Source of the DNA: Polytrichum commune
Taxonomy: Eukaryota > Streptophyta > Polytrichopsida > Polytrichales > Polytrichaceae
DNA: 64,000 nt
NCBI GenBank assembly: GCA_950295325.1
Contig: OX485809.1
Span: 19,034,001-19,098,000, forward strand
Reading direction: 5' to 3'
Part shown: one piece after another, positions 46,030 to 58,400 of the stretch
Numbering within the stretch: the first letter of the stretch is position 1
Layout: each line of letters starts with the position of its first letter
Made by a program: the position numbers and the translations under genes
The notes under the pieces: model-generated
Databases searched by the model: none
The model's input: the letters and a program-made list of their open reading frames with translations, nothing else
Told to the model about the DNA's origin: nothing

Positions 46030-46860
46030 GTTGGATGCGAGAGCACGTCCTAATTTCCGTATAAGGGGTGGCCCGGCCCTCAAGGCGGACATGATGCACG
46101 GGCCCGATCTCGCCCCCCTTGTTCAATTACTTTTGCGCCACTTGGCGTGGCCTTGGTACCCGGGGGCTATCATGTGGGGTGGGGTGGGAAGGTGCTTCGG
46201 AAGATGGGCAGATGGTTTCGTGGACAGCCTTGAAATCGAAGGCAGTCCATGTCACGGAAATTCATCACATGGTGGACAAGTGACTCCTCGTTTCTACCTT
46301 ACGTCGGAATCCTTATCCCTGCCACAATTTATGCTTTCCAAAAGTTTTTGGGAGCTTTCACCGGAAGGAAGAAAGGACGTGTTGGTTGTTGGCGCATATC
46401 TCTCAAGGATTTTTGAGGCAACGGCTTTTTGTTTTGAGAAAAGAAAGAAAGAAAGAAAAGAAAGAAAAAATGTGAGCCCAATTTTGCGGGAACCGGCAAC
46501 CTCGCAATTGGTACGTAGAGTGCATCTAGGCCTGAGGCTAGTATAGTCACCCACCTCTTTGATGGTGTAGCCACACCAGGGGTCAAGTTGGCCCTCAACC
46601 AGCCTAGCCGGTGCAGGTCCTCTATGAGAATGGTGCCACCCATCCAGGCAGGATGGGACAAGCACCCCCGGTTGGTTGGTTGCAACCCATCCGATGTGCA
46701 GCCATCCATCTGGTAGGCTTTGGGTGCCTATCCCATCTTGATTGGCTGGGCGGCCCCATCCCGGGGAAGAGGGGGGGGGGGTGGGACGCATCGGCCGGGC
46801 TGGCTGGACAGGTCGGTGTGGCTAGCATATGAGCCGAACTGCATCATCGTTACCTAAGGT
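46030..46860. other. GC-rich island with overlapping unsupported frames
   Basis: A sharp GC rise, with frames open on both strands over the same bases, as expected from composition alone. The longest plus frame (46031-46546, 171 codons) starts at TTG and has no recognised motif. The part after 46560 shares GGTTGG/GGCTGG wording with 31062-31555. A 12-G tract is at 46770-46781. Confidence 0.4.
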
Positions 46861-46884
46861 GAAAAAGCAAGGCGTTTGTATTAC

Positions 46885-46887
<3 letters not shown>

Positions 46888-46925
<38 letters not shown>
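46888..46925. repeat. (GT)19 microsatellite
   Basis: Perfect GT run of 38 bp at the right edge of the GC-rich island; alternating purine-pyrimidine, so Z-DNA prone. Confidence 0.95.
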
Positions 46926-46932
<7 letters not shown>

Positions 46933-47327
46933 TATTTTATATTTTTTTTAAAGATGATTTGACGATGGAACCAACATCATGAATCCCATATTAGTATAAG
47001 GAGTTCACTAGAGATGAGCTACCCACAAATGTACAGAGGGTCATGTTTTTCCTAGATTCCTTTTACTTTGATAATGTTCATGTGGGCCAAACTTAGAGAG
47101 GTGGTTATCTAGGCCTTGTCATGCACCTATCATGAACTGTGTGACCCATAATACTATTATGAAAAAGGAAAAAATCTCAAACAAAAAGCCTACACAACAC
47201 AATTGTTCACAAGTGGCACATGCCACCTAAGCAAGTGACATTAAAAAAAAAGCAACCCTCGAGTCCAAGGTGATTGCCCTTGGACATCAACATCACCATT
47301 TTGTCCTCTCCAATTGCCAAACACACG

Positions 47328-47329
<2 letters not shown>

Positions 47330-47380
<51 letters not shown>
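47330..47380. repeat. (GA)n microsatellite, 51 bp
   Basis: About 25 perfect GA units. Confidence 0.95.
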
Positions 47381-47382
<2 letters not shown>

Positions 47383-47686
47383 GTTGCATACAAGCGTACT
47401 CTCATCCACCTAACATCAAAAAAACCAACTTCTTTCTATAGTTTTGTTTCCAATTCATCTCATATGAAGTCAAGTCAAATGTTTTGAGGACTATTTATAG
47501 TAATTAAAGTGTCATATCAAGTAAAAGAAGATCATCATTACAATGCATACTATTTTAGGGCCTCTATGTTGGATGAAATGAGAGATACATTTGCATATAA
47601 ATATTCTTTTTTCTCCCTTGTAGCTCCCTATATTTGATTCATCCTTTGCAACAAATATTTTCACCTTCCGGCAATGTTGTTTTTGT

Positions 47687-47740
47687 TTATTTGGCACACA
47701 TTGAAAATTCAAGTGCAAGAAAGGAACCAAAACACAACCA
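47687..47740 (-). repeat. LINE 3'-end-like fragment
   Basis: TTTGGCACACATTGAAAATTC, AAGTGCA and ACCAAAACACAACCA match the DNA just beyond the LINE C-terminus at 3724-3775 in the same orientation. No coding part remains. Confidence 0.45.
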
Positions 47741-48039
47741 CCGTGGGAGAACTAGCTTCACCTTCTGGCAGTTGCTTTAAGTTCAATCTTGTCTCCACAT
47801 ATTTTCTAAGTCAAACATACGTAGAACGGGCTCCCATTCATGTTGGTGTAAACTCAAAATGGCGACATTTACTTTCTTTTTATTTAAGAACATTATGAAC
47901 CAACTTAGCATGTTCAATCAAGTTAGACCACGATAAGAAAGATTCCATAGAAATCAACAATGCATTTTTTCTTGGGTTGACGCTCTATTGTTGCACTCCT
48001 TCTTAATTAACATAGATGTGCCTAATGTGGTTACTAATA

Positions 48040-48260
48040 TAAATTGGATGCCTATATTTGAGTGATATGTGAATAAAACTTAGGTGTGGCTACAATAACA
48101 AACACCATAAAAGAGATATTCCTTAAAGAATTATACTTTGTGTTCAAAATATGATAACCATTGTAAATCAAATAATCAGTTAAGAGGGACACATATGACC
48201 ATTTAATGAACACAAGAATCTTCACCTTCAAAATAAATAATGGACCTCTACAATGTCACA
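48040..48260 (+). repeat. Family H copy, opposite orientation
   Basis: GATGCCTATATTTGAGTGATATG, ATGATAACCATTGTAAATCAA, TGACCATTTAATGAACACAAG and AATCTTCACCTTCAAAATAAAT in family order. Confidence 0.6.
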
Positions 48261-49639
48261 TTATAGGGGTAATAAATGCATATACGATGGGCTCCACACA
48301 TGTATAGGTACATAGTTGACATCAAATTAATGTACCTTTCACATATGAAATGTGTATAGAAGAAATTTTAATGTAAAATGAATAAACATGGGAACTAGGA
48401 CAAACTAGGTTCTCTATCTCAAAACATAATCAAGAGACTCATTAGGTAATGTCTATTTCACAACATTTTTTCACCTAAACCCTAAACCAAGGTGTATAGT
48501 TTGTTTTCAAGCATTTTGAATTCAATATTTATCATGTTGCGTGAAAGCTCTTAAAGTTTCACTTCTTTTGGTGGTATTTTTGTCCAATTATGAGTTGTAT
48601 TGGCAAAGTTATGAGCATTTGAAGGTCAAGGTTTTTGTAATTGGTTTCTAAACAATGATCTACTTTTTCATTTTGTGAGGTCAGTTCCAATCCAATCTTC
48701 CTCATCTATGCATCATTGAAAGGTCAAATCAAAGAAGCTCAATAAGATATTTGTTACTAATTTGCAGTGGCGACATCAACAGACTATGGATTCCTTCTTC
48801 AAATCCACATAGATTTCATGAGAAAAATTCGTATTTTTGTAAAATATTTGTAAAATATTTTATTTGTATATGTGACAAAATTATCTAATGTGTGTTTGCA
48901 TGAAGCACCTCATAGTTATGACAAAGAGGTCCAATTTGTCATATCATTGAATACGTGACACCTCGAAAATACGACGGTTTTCTCGTTCCCCAAACATGTC
49001 ATATTTAAAGAGGTAGAAGCGAGAGCTAGATCACAAATGTTCTCTTAAAATAATATTTTTGGAAGGCTATGCTAGCACCTACTACATGCTACAATGCACA
49101 TATCTTGTATATGTGCCAAAAAAATGTCCTTTCCTCCGTCCACGGGTTGGAGTAAGTTACAAGAAAGACAAAGGTCAAGTTAAAATGAGTACATCATAAG
49201 TTTGAATTTGGTGACCTTGGAGCGCCCGGTGCATCATTTGTGATGTTCTTCTAGATGCATTTCTTGTTGGCTTTTGTGAATAATGGAGCCTTTGGGAGGT
49301 GCCATTGGTTGGACAACCGATAGGAAATGGGAGGAATCGGGAACGTTTATTGCACAATGGCACCGACAACATACTATGTGCTAAGTAGGTAAGTGTCATT
49401 GAGCCCACTATTGGTTGTCACATTGGTGGTTTTTCCAAGTGTTTGTATGGGTATCGCGCTTCGTTTTTGGTGTTACCAATGGGGTTAAGGTAGCGATGAC
49501 TAGTGCGCTTACTTATCTTAATCGGACAACTACGTTTGAGCGGCATTTTGATGCGACTCCAATAACGGACACAAGAAGACATGTGTTCGAAAGTGATTGA
49601 AGTACATGTTTAGAATATGTTAACCATTCTAGGCTCAAT
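48261..49639. other. No gene seen
   Basis: A 61-codon plus frame at 49415-49600 has no known motif and is flanked by stops in all frames. Confidence 0.45.
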
Positions 49640-49800
49640 GGTCAACATAATTGGGAGGACATGTATGATAATTGTTTAATGAGTCGCAAGAATATCGATT
49701 CGACAATGGGTAAGGTATTCATACGAACTCTAAAAGCTATGAGAAAAGTGGAAACATATTGAATTTGGATTTGCTAACCATTTCATACTAATTGCGTCTT
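49640..49800 (+). repeat. Family H copy, opposite orientation
   Basis: TTTAATGAGTCGCAAGAATATC, GGGTAAGGTATTCATACGAACTC, TATGAGAAAAGTGG, TTGGATTTGCTAACCATTTCATAC in family order. A GAAGAAGAAGAGGAAGAAG run follows near 49838. Confidence 0.6.
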
Positions 49801-50601
49801 TCCATCCAAAGTAAAGTGGGGCTAATCACCAAGAAGAAGAAGAGGAAGAAGAAGAAGAATTTCACTTAATGGTTTAAATCCGCATTCAATTGGTGAAAAG
49901 GGTTCATATTTGCATCGATTCTCCCTATTAGTGCGTGTTATTATTTGGAATCATGCAATGCGACAACGTCATCCTCAGGAGTTCAATATGTACTTATGAA
50001 AGTTCAATAGGTTGTTTGGACATTATTATAGAACATACATGACTTTGCTTGAAAAAAATATTACATTCTCGTTGAATAGTTATAGTATAGCAATGCTTGA
50101 CTCCGAGTAGTTTCTCACACTAAATGGGATAATAAACGTAGTTGCAAACACCTTTGACTTGTAAACACATATGTGATTAAATACTAACAACATCAAATTA
50201 CAAAAAATTATTCATGGTTAACCATGATCAACATAAGGTTAATGGGCTCACATTCATGCCGGTACATGGATACGAGCGCTACTTTTATTTTAGTTTAATG
50301 CAAAGATTTGAATCATTTGTTTTCTTTACAAGTACTTACATACGCCACCTAATACCTCGAAGAGTTGAACCAAAATGATCTCTTTTGCATCGGGCCAACC
50401 ACCTACATTAGAACAATATCTTAATTGAAGCTAATCTTGCATACGTCAATCAATGATTGAGGACGACGGGTCCCATGAGCATACCCTTTTTTAGAATTTA
50501 AAATCCTTCCAAAGTTTGAGAGGTGAAAAAAGGAAGTTCCAACAGTTTCACACTACTTTCAAACTAGGCTTCAATACATGATGAACCAACAAACTTTGAA
50601 T

Positions 50602-50665
50602 ATAAAGTTTTCTCAAAAAAGGATCAAACCCACGGTTTCATCCCTCTTTGAAGGACTTTATGGAT
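50602..50665. repeat. Short palindromic repeat family F, copy 2
   Basis: Reverse-complement relative of 3474-3538: AAAGTTTTCTCAAAAAAGGATC, CTCTTTGAAGGAC and TGGATAACTC. Confidence 0.45.
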
Positions 50666-51708
50666 AACTCTAGTGTTGGCAAACATAGCACAACGTATTT
50701 CCAACAACTAAAGAAACTTGGCCTCAATTGAGGTTTCCCATTCCGGCCATTGCTCGGCTATTGAAGTAGCCATACCCATCCATTTGTTACACAAACTACT
50801 TAGACCCACATCCCAAATCGGATTCAAATGCTCATGCCCATCACTCTTGTTATTAATGCTCTATTAGAGTTGCGAAGGTACATGTAAACCAACACCATCC
50901 GCAAACCGTGCAAGTCTTCCAATCATAAAGATTAAAAATGGAATATTTTGTGGATTTTTCATGGTTTAAATGGATGAAATCACCTCAAAATGAGAAAATG
51001 TCATTGAAATTGGATGAAACCATCAACTACTAAATGCGTTTGTACACGTTTGGATGGATTTGATATAATCATCCATATGTGGGTTTGTCCCTCGAATGAT
51101 TGTAGCTAGTGCTCCTCTCTTAAAAAATTGGTAACAAAAAGAAAAAGAAAAAGAAAGAACTGCTCATTTCTAGAAGGAGAACAAGTGGTGAAAGGCTTTC
51201 CAAAGCTAGGCTTTTGATACATTGAGTCATTACTAAGAAACTTCATGACAACACGATCCAGTATGTTGGGTTAATGTTGGACACTGAAACTAGGAGACCA
51301 CGACATTATTCAGATGGTGGGTCGGTTCCATGACCCTCGAACATGTCAATTCTATTCCGTGGGCCCCTCAACATAATGGAAATATTCACGTACTATTCAT
51401 ACATCAAGCTGAACTTGGAGAACTGGGTGGAGGTAAACTCTTGGCACTATACGTAGGAATAATCATTCATCCTAGCAATATTCGCATGGAGCACTATTCA
51501 TCCCAACATTTTTACGTGGAAGTACTACTAATAATAGAACTATCACTGAATGTAATGACACTATTCATCATACTCTTTCCATTCAAACTTGCACTATTCA
51601 TTATTCGTACCAGCATCCGTTTCTTCCCATGAAGGTAAGGTAGACACCGCCCATGTTAGAGGCTAAATATAGAATGGAACACAACAATGCAGATGAATAA
51701 TGCTATGA

Positions 51709-52102
51709 GAGCATCCTCAGTCGGTCTAGGTAAAGCTCACTGCAAACCAAGACCTATCTTTTGACTGACCTAAAATTAGAAACTGAAATTACCATCATTA
51801 GAAGCACACCTAAATAAACGTGAGATATTTCTCAAGAAAAAAGAATTGTAAAAATTTGACGTAGGTGAAATCCCTCATTGAAAACACCACATTTTCAAAA
51901 TTTAGAGGGAGTGCACCAAATCTTGCTTTAAAATGGAAAGATCCTCCCACACTCCCTCCAAATTTTTGACATTTAGAGGGAGTGTGGGAGGATCTGTCCA
52001 TTTTTAAGCAGATTTGGTGCACTCCCTCTAAATTTTGAGCAATTTTAAGCAAGATAGGTCTTGGTTTGCAGTGAGCTTTACCTAGACCGACTGAGGATGC
52101 TC
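51709..52102. mobile_element. Long-hairpin MITE, 394 bp, TGA target duplication
   Basis: Near-perfect inverted ends of about 52 bp starting GAGCATCCTCAGTCGGTCTA, with AGCTCACTGCAAACCAAGAC following. A second nested palindrome (about 51893-52038; AGAGGGAGTGCACCAAATCT and TCCTCCCACACTCCCTC with their complements) makes almost the whole right two-thirds double-stranded. TGA lies on both sides (51706-51708, 52103-52105). Non-coding. Its transcript could form a long hairpin suited to small-RNA processing. Confidence 0.8.
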
Positions 52103-52315
52103 TGAGGCTCTAACCAGGTAAGCTTTTGTGTGCCGATTATTCAAGTGGAATCCCTTTCAAACACAGGCTGCTTGCCGCTTGAGATACTATAGTGTTGAAT
52201 ATAGTACCACATTTTCATTTAAATTTTTAGTAGTATTTCCAACATGTTTAGAACTCCATATGATTCGCTACACATTATGAACTCCTTGGCAATTAACTGG
52301 GGGAGTCGGCTGCTA

Positions 52316-52470
52316 GTTGCAGATGAACCACTTGAGTTTGAGAAATAACCGGTTGAAGTTCAGGACTTTAGGAGAATTACTGATCGTTTTAGAGGAATCT
52401 ATAGAAGAATATACCTCAAATGAATAGCGAAAATCCGAAAGATGTCAACATGCCATTGGTTGGAATTATG
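52316..52470 (+). repeat. Dispersed repeat family E, copy 3
   Basis: CTAGTTGCAGATGAACCACTTG, GAGTTTGAGAAATAACCGGTTG and TTAGAGGAATCTATAG in family order. Confidence 0.6.
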
Positions 52471-53110
52471 AACATTGGGATTGGGATTTCGACTGCTTAT
52501 GCCCAAAAATCTCCCAAGATACTACTCCTTGTAGTGAAAAAAAGTGGCAAATAAGGTCGAGGCATCCATAGTTGACCATGTCCATTGAATTGCTCGCTAG
52601 AGAATTTGTAATGCTGACATGGATGGGATCTATATATTTCTAGGCAAACGGAGGTAAAATTCTTTTGTGGTGGCGGCTTGTGATTGATTACCCTCCTAAG
52701 AGTTTTGACAAATGTTGTGGTCAAGAATTAGCATTTAGATGAGCGGTTATGAGTTAACCTATAGATTGACTGTATGTTGCAGTAAACTTTACTGCTCCAA
52801 AGTTTGTAGCAATCCCCGTATTCATGAAAATCAACAAAAATTGCATTTTCCTTAGAATTTGTTTCTCTTTGCAAGAATAATAATGTCTACCTATTACTCC
52901 TCCTAAACAAATGCAAACTCTCTTATTGTCTCAAATATAGATGCCCCAACCTTATAGCATTTCAAGTGGCCACTTTGTTGGAGACTTAGAGCTTCCATTG
53001 CCATGTAAAACTACTATGAAATATTGTAATGTATAGGGGTAAAGTTTTGGGACATCTACCAAGCAACACATGTTTATTGGGAAATCAAGGGTCACAAAAC
53101 ATCATTAAGC

Positions 53111-53258
53111 AGTGTGCGTTGATTCGTGTGAGCGTTGATAATATAACCTTGGGATGCCCTAACTTAGTGCAAATTCAGACTTAATATAAGTCTCCTTGCA
53201 CTAGGTTGAGGCATCCCATGGTTATATTCTCAGGGCCCACATGAACGAACACACATAC
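53111..53258. repeat. Hairpin of ~145 bp, pre-miRNA-like core
   Basis: Core arms 53140-53173 and 53195-53228 (ATATAACCTTGGGATGCC against GGCATCCCATGGTTATAT; CTTAGTGCAA against TTGCACTAGG) pair around a loop of about 20 bases. Weaker pairing extends outward to GTGTGCGTTGATTCGTG/CGAACACACATAC. It shares the TTCTCAGGGCCCACAT end with 37540-37665. Confidence 0.6.
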
Positions 53259-53524
53259 TTCATAATGGTATGCATATGTATGTTGTGGTATTTGGATTTA
53301 CTTTGCGCCAACATCTTTGACATATTTTTTAGCAACAATTAAAATACCCAGGGTTTAAAACAAAATGAAAATGAAAATCACAAGGTAAAATTGACAAGCA
53401 TGTTAAAAAATCAAATCAAATCAAATCAAATGACAAACATGAGGGAATTTGAACAAGTTTGTGTGGCGAATAATATTCTTACAACAATCAATTCTAGTGG
53501 ACTACGGAAATATATGTGTGTATT

Positions 53525-53575
53525 AGAAAATGTGCATTGTGGGGATTTGAACCCCGCTCTCGGAAGAGCTTGCCC
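53525..53575 (-). other. tRNA-like 3' half (B-box-like hairpin)
   Basis: On the minus strand GCGGGGTTCAAATCCCC forms a perfect TΨC-like stem-loop preceded by an AAGCTCTTCCGAGAGC stem. No matching acceptor or D arm is found at the right distance, so this is not an intact tRNA gene. It may be a tRNA fragment or SINE piece. Confidence 0.3.
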
Positions 53576-53959
53576 AATCGTAGCATTGGAAATGGATTGC
53601 ATAAAAAAAAAAAAATCAAATTCATTTTTTTCATAGACACAAACATAACGACACATCGACTTCTTAGCTTCAATGGCGTTCATGAGTTTCCTTTATCAAA
53701 CACTAGAAGAGGATGTGACATCATGATAACATTAGAACTATCAAGAAATATACACACAAACATGAGAGTGAGTGGGTGAGTGAGAGGAGCCCAAAACTCG
53801 ATATCAAATTGCCATTTAAAGGTGATTATTGAACTTGCAACACGCCCCAAGGGCCACTTCAGACATGAGACTGAGAGCCTGTGACCTAAGGTAGGTAGCC
53901 CTTATTTCATTTCAATTATTATTATACATTCACATTTGTGTCTCCAATACAAAATACCC

Positions 53960-54200
53960 AAAAGGCATGTATTTAAAAGAGATTTGCCTAGATGTTCCAA
54001 ATATGATGACTGGTTTTTGGCTCACTGATGAGTATAAATGGAGAAGGGGGGGGATGTGTGATCATTTAATGAGCACAAAAATAATCACTTCAACATTGAA
54101 TAAGATATTCATAGGAGACCCACAATTTATGAGAAAAGTGGGTACAACCTTGACATTGTGCTAATTGCGTGTTTCATAACCTAAGAGAAGTGGGCTAGTT
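53960..54200 (+). repeat. Family H copy, opposite orientation
   Basis: TGATCATTTAATGAGCACAAA, TTGAATAAGATATTCATAGGAG, TTATGAGAAAAGTGGGTACAAC and CTAATTGCGTGTTTCATAACC, then AGAGAAGTGGGCTAGTTGG, giving the best view of the family's distal end. Confidence 0.65.
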
Positions 54201-55103
54201 GGAAAACAAAACCATATATTAACCATATGCCTTCGCTCAAATCCAAACCCATGGTGGGTTCATGTAGGCATGTTGGGTGCATTCATATTTAATAGGAGCC
54301 ATCCGAGCTAAGAAGCTAGTCCATTGTGGGGTTCCTAAGATTGCAAGGAGATGTCATTGTGCTCTATAAATTTGTTGTGACACGCATACACATTCTTAAA
54401 AATATATTCTTAGCTCATTGTTGAAATCAAGATCGTTATTTCTAATGAATTCAAATAAGAATCATGTTAATTGATTATGTTGCATATACTATTGTTTTTG
54501 AATAACCCTTACCATATGGTTTAATGTTGAAAACAACCACAATAGAGGTGCATCTCACTATAAAGAGAAGGATAAATGTTATACACACACTTGAAGCTTC
54601 CATGTACTACGTCATGGCTATCTATGATTAGCATAAGGTGTACAATTCACATTCACGTTGGTGCTATGAACATCAATGTTTCGTCTTCTTTTTTAAAATA
54701 TTTGAAGCCTCAATAGGCTTCTTTATTGTGCAAGCATCTTTTGAAAGTGAGAATGGAATTCCAACACGTTATACGAAAATCACAAGAAAATTCTTCCCAA
54801 AATGAACGCGGTTGTACAACACAAAGCCATGTTCTCTAATGTACATCATTCTACAATGTAACAAAAATCCTCTAGGATGGCATTTCTAGCCTAACACGTG
54901 TTAGCCTCTCACCCAAGAGATGTGGCCAACAATTTTATGGTGCAACTTAAGTCATTGGTCAATTGAAACAATACATGCCATGTTCCATGCAAACATGTGG
55001 CATGCATCAACTACTATTTGGTCTAATTAGTGTGGGATACCATTTGGAATTACTAGTTGCTATAATATTTACTGAAAGTATCATTTTTGACCCAAATGAC
55101 ATA
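54201..55103. other. No gene seen
   Basis: Intergenic AT-rich DNA without recognisable features. Confidence 0.5.
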
Positions 55104-55106
55104 TTA

Positions 55107-55477
55107 CACCAAATATGATATTTAGTGTCACCAATTCTAATTGTCTTGCTCAATACTAATTGTAAACCGCGGTGTAGTGTCACCAACACCAAATGTTGAC
55201 CCGACATTATTTGTCATTCCTTGTAGATTTTGTGGGGGATCATACATTTACAGTGTTGCAATTATTGTCACTTACCAAGTGATTTTTCATCCAAATTTCA
55301 ATCATCCACGACAATATTTCATCAGAAGTTGACGACAAGACAAGGTAGTGTTTTGGCCAATGGATGAAATCATCCATCATCCATAACAGTATTGGTTCAC
55401 TGATTCATAATAATTGTTGTCCAAAAAGTTACCATTTGACATAAAATACCATATGACACTAAATAACATATGCAGTG
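55107..55477 (+). mobile_element. MITE family B copy 4, 371 bp
   Basis: TA|CACCAAATATGATATTTAG...CATATGCAG TG|TA. It is the most complete copy: a palindromic terminal block, the CAATACTAATTGTAAACCGC block that is the family A target site in copy 1, and an ATGACACTAAATAAC right block. Non-coding. Confidence 0.8.
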
Positions 55478-58400
55478 TAATGAGTATGAACACTGAAGAA
55501 TATGATATAACTTAGTTGGTCAAAAATGATATTGTCGGTATAAACTTATAGCAATATGTAACTGTGAATGATTACTTGCACTACTTAGACAAAATAATGT
55601 AGTTCATATCGGTGTTGCTACATGAATCTTGAGAAAGAAGTACTTCATGAAGAAATGGTGCATTGTTCAAAAGCACCAACAATCGTGAAGAAGTAGCATT
55701 ACCTTGAACACTTAAATATTATTGAGAATTGTAAACGGACATTGCACGTCAGCTCTAATTCATAAAAAATACTTTGAAAGGTCCTTTTCTTCCTTTTTGG
55801 AAATAAGTTTTTAGTATTAAGTTACCGCAAATAAAAATTCAAAAAGTATATGTGAATTGAAGTCTCATTACCTTGACGTATAAACTACAGTAAAATGAAG
55901 AAAATTCAATTGACGTCCTAGGATGACGTACCTTACCCTTGTAGGTAGTTATATCTTTTCTAAGGTATGGGGCTAGAGCTCGTGCAATTTGGGCGGCCCT
56001 AGCAAACTAAGCCATGACCCCATCATGCGGGATGGAGGTGTCAAGGTTGGGGCCCATGACCTGGCACCCCTGCCATTTATTTTTGTTTTTTGTTTTTTTG
56101 TTCCCAATCGACAACTATTGCCCACCTGCCTGATTTTTTAAACATTTAAACATAATTAAAATTTGAAACGCCATTGCATTCCTGAAGGCCACCCACAAAT
56201 CCCATTTTGAGTGCCATTAAGGGAATCCCATATTGAATCCCATATTGGACATTGAAGCGTTAAGACTTCTTGGTTCCACTTGTCTTTGTTGGTATGATGG
56301 ATGAAAAATAAGTTACACATAGCACAACCCCATGGAGTTCAACTTCCAAAAGGAAAGCATTAAGCCACATACAACATCATGGATGACCATGATCAATGTG
56401 AGGCCAATGAGCTTACATTCACGTTGATTAAAGTTGTTTGTTGTTTCGTTGTCTTTCCTTGCACCATAGAGCATGTTAAAGAATGTACAAGTCCATAAAG
56501 ATGGGAATTCTAAGTGCCCAAGAAGGTGGGTGGGAATGTTCCGGAGCAATGTTTTTATTATTGGTGTCCTTGTCTGCTAACTCGTCCGGGTTCCAAGCAA
56601 CGTGGTCACCATTAAAGCTCATGGATGCATTATGAGCACTATGGCATTATGAGTACATTGATTATCCCAATTAGTGAGGGAGGGCTAATACTGAGTGTGG
56701 GAAACTAGTGAAGGTTATACAAAATTTCTTTACCTTATAAAATTGGTGCCACCAAAAGGTCTAGAGAGTATGATTTACCTCAACACTATTCATTGAAAAT
56801 ATTACTCATAATAGCACTTTTCACTAAAAAAGTACAAGCATTATCAATCCTAGCACTATTCATTGACAAGCATGTGTTTGCATGTAAAATGTTACTATAA
56901 CTTTGTGTTGGTGTTATATTTTTGAATTCACACAACATAAATAGATAGTATGCACGTTAAGAATCATATTATAACTTACTTGGTAAAAAAATGATATTTG
57001 TGTTAAAAATTTATAGCAATGCATAACTCCAAATGACCACAATATCAAATCCGAAAAGTGCATTTGATTTATGGGGCCAATACAAACTTTATCATGTCAA
57101 TTTAGGCAACTCCATATTGCAAAGGGAACCCAATAAATTGTGAACAATTTGAATATTTGTTGCACCATTGATGCAATTCACGAGGCCCTCGGGGAGTTCA
57201 CTGCGAAAATATTAGAAAACAACGTGCGGGAAAATATAGGATAATTTATATTCACAAAAGGAAAAACTTAGAATTTTCTTAGAAGTAATATAGGTGAGTA
57301 TGTATGATAAAATTTGTATTATAAATACTATAGGCTTGATACAAATAACGCATGTTTTTAAAATATTTGTAAAAATATACCGTAGGATTTAAGGATCCTA
57401 GGTTTTTTTTGAAATAGGGTGTCCATTGTGTTCAGAGGCGGGAAGATTTTGGATGAAAAACTAGGAGTTTTGGTTGGTCTTGTGTCTATCTGCTTCAAGC
57501 AGAATGTTGTAGTATTAACTCTATACCCTTCTACATTATTGCATGGACCCTATTTTTGCTTGCTTTGTTGTTGGTGTTTTAATTGTTTTTTTTGACACTC
57601 AATACCGTTGTGTTTAATTGTGCGTGTAACTTGATTGAGGAACATGGGCTGATTTTGTTGTTTGAAAGTGTTTATGAACACTCTTAATGTAAAACCTTGT
57701 TGTGCCTTGGATTTTGGTGACTTAGTACTTTGAATGCTCTTAAACCCTTTGGAGCAAAATCAAATAATTATAATGAACATACCTAGCTTAAAATTAGAGC
57801 TTCATCAAATTTAAAAGTAATTATAGGGTCATTTAAAAAACAAGAAATTAGCAAATTATATAATAATATGGTACAAAAACTTAAGGATGGATAATTAAAT
57901 ACCCCTTGAATAAATACCCTTGTCACGCACGTGTATACATATATACATGTCTAGTGAACTCCCCGAGACGAGGCCCCTATAACTCGTTGCAATGGTCACT
58001 TGGTCTACCACTGGTTCTATTTACTAGACAAGGATTTGTTTACGATCTTTTATAATTGTAGATTTAAAGTCCAAATTCACGGATTTGTTTTTTTATATGA
58101 ATCGTGTGTAATGAAAAGAACATGTGATGGGAACCACGTGATTTCTTTTAGTCACCACAAGAATTTTGTGGTCTTACCACCGAATGTTTTCTACTACGGT
58201 AGATGGTTATAAAATATGTGAATGTGGACTTAGATTGTTCAATTGGATAGATCATAAAACCATCTAGTGAAGAGAACTGGTCTTAAGACCACATGATCAC
58301 CATAGCGAGTGAATGGGTTGTTGAAGCACTTCGGATTTAGGATACTCTTGGAACAAGACCAAGACAAGTAAGACACCCCCAATTGTCGGTGGCAAACACC

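Noticed and set aside
46031-46546. 171-codon plus-strand frame
   Set aside because: Starts at TTG, has low-complexity Lys/Glu and Trp/Gly stretches, overlaps frames on the other strand of similar length and lies in a GC-rich block. No motif.
49415-49600. 61-codon frame resembling a reverse-transcriptase loop (GVTNGVK)
   Set aside because: The likeness is a few residues, other frames are full of stops, and no neighbouring RT motif was found.
53525-53600. tRNA gene on the minus strand
   Set aside because: A good T-arm is present, but no acceptor partner, D arm or anticodon arm is at the right spacing.
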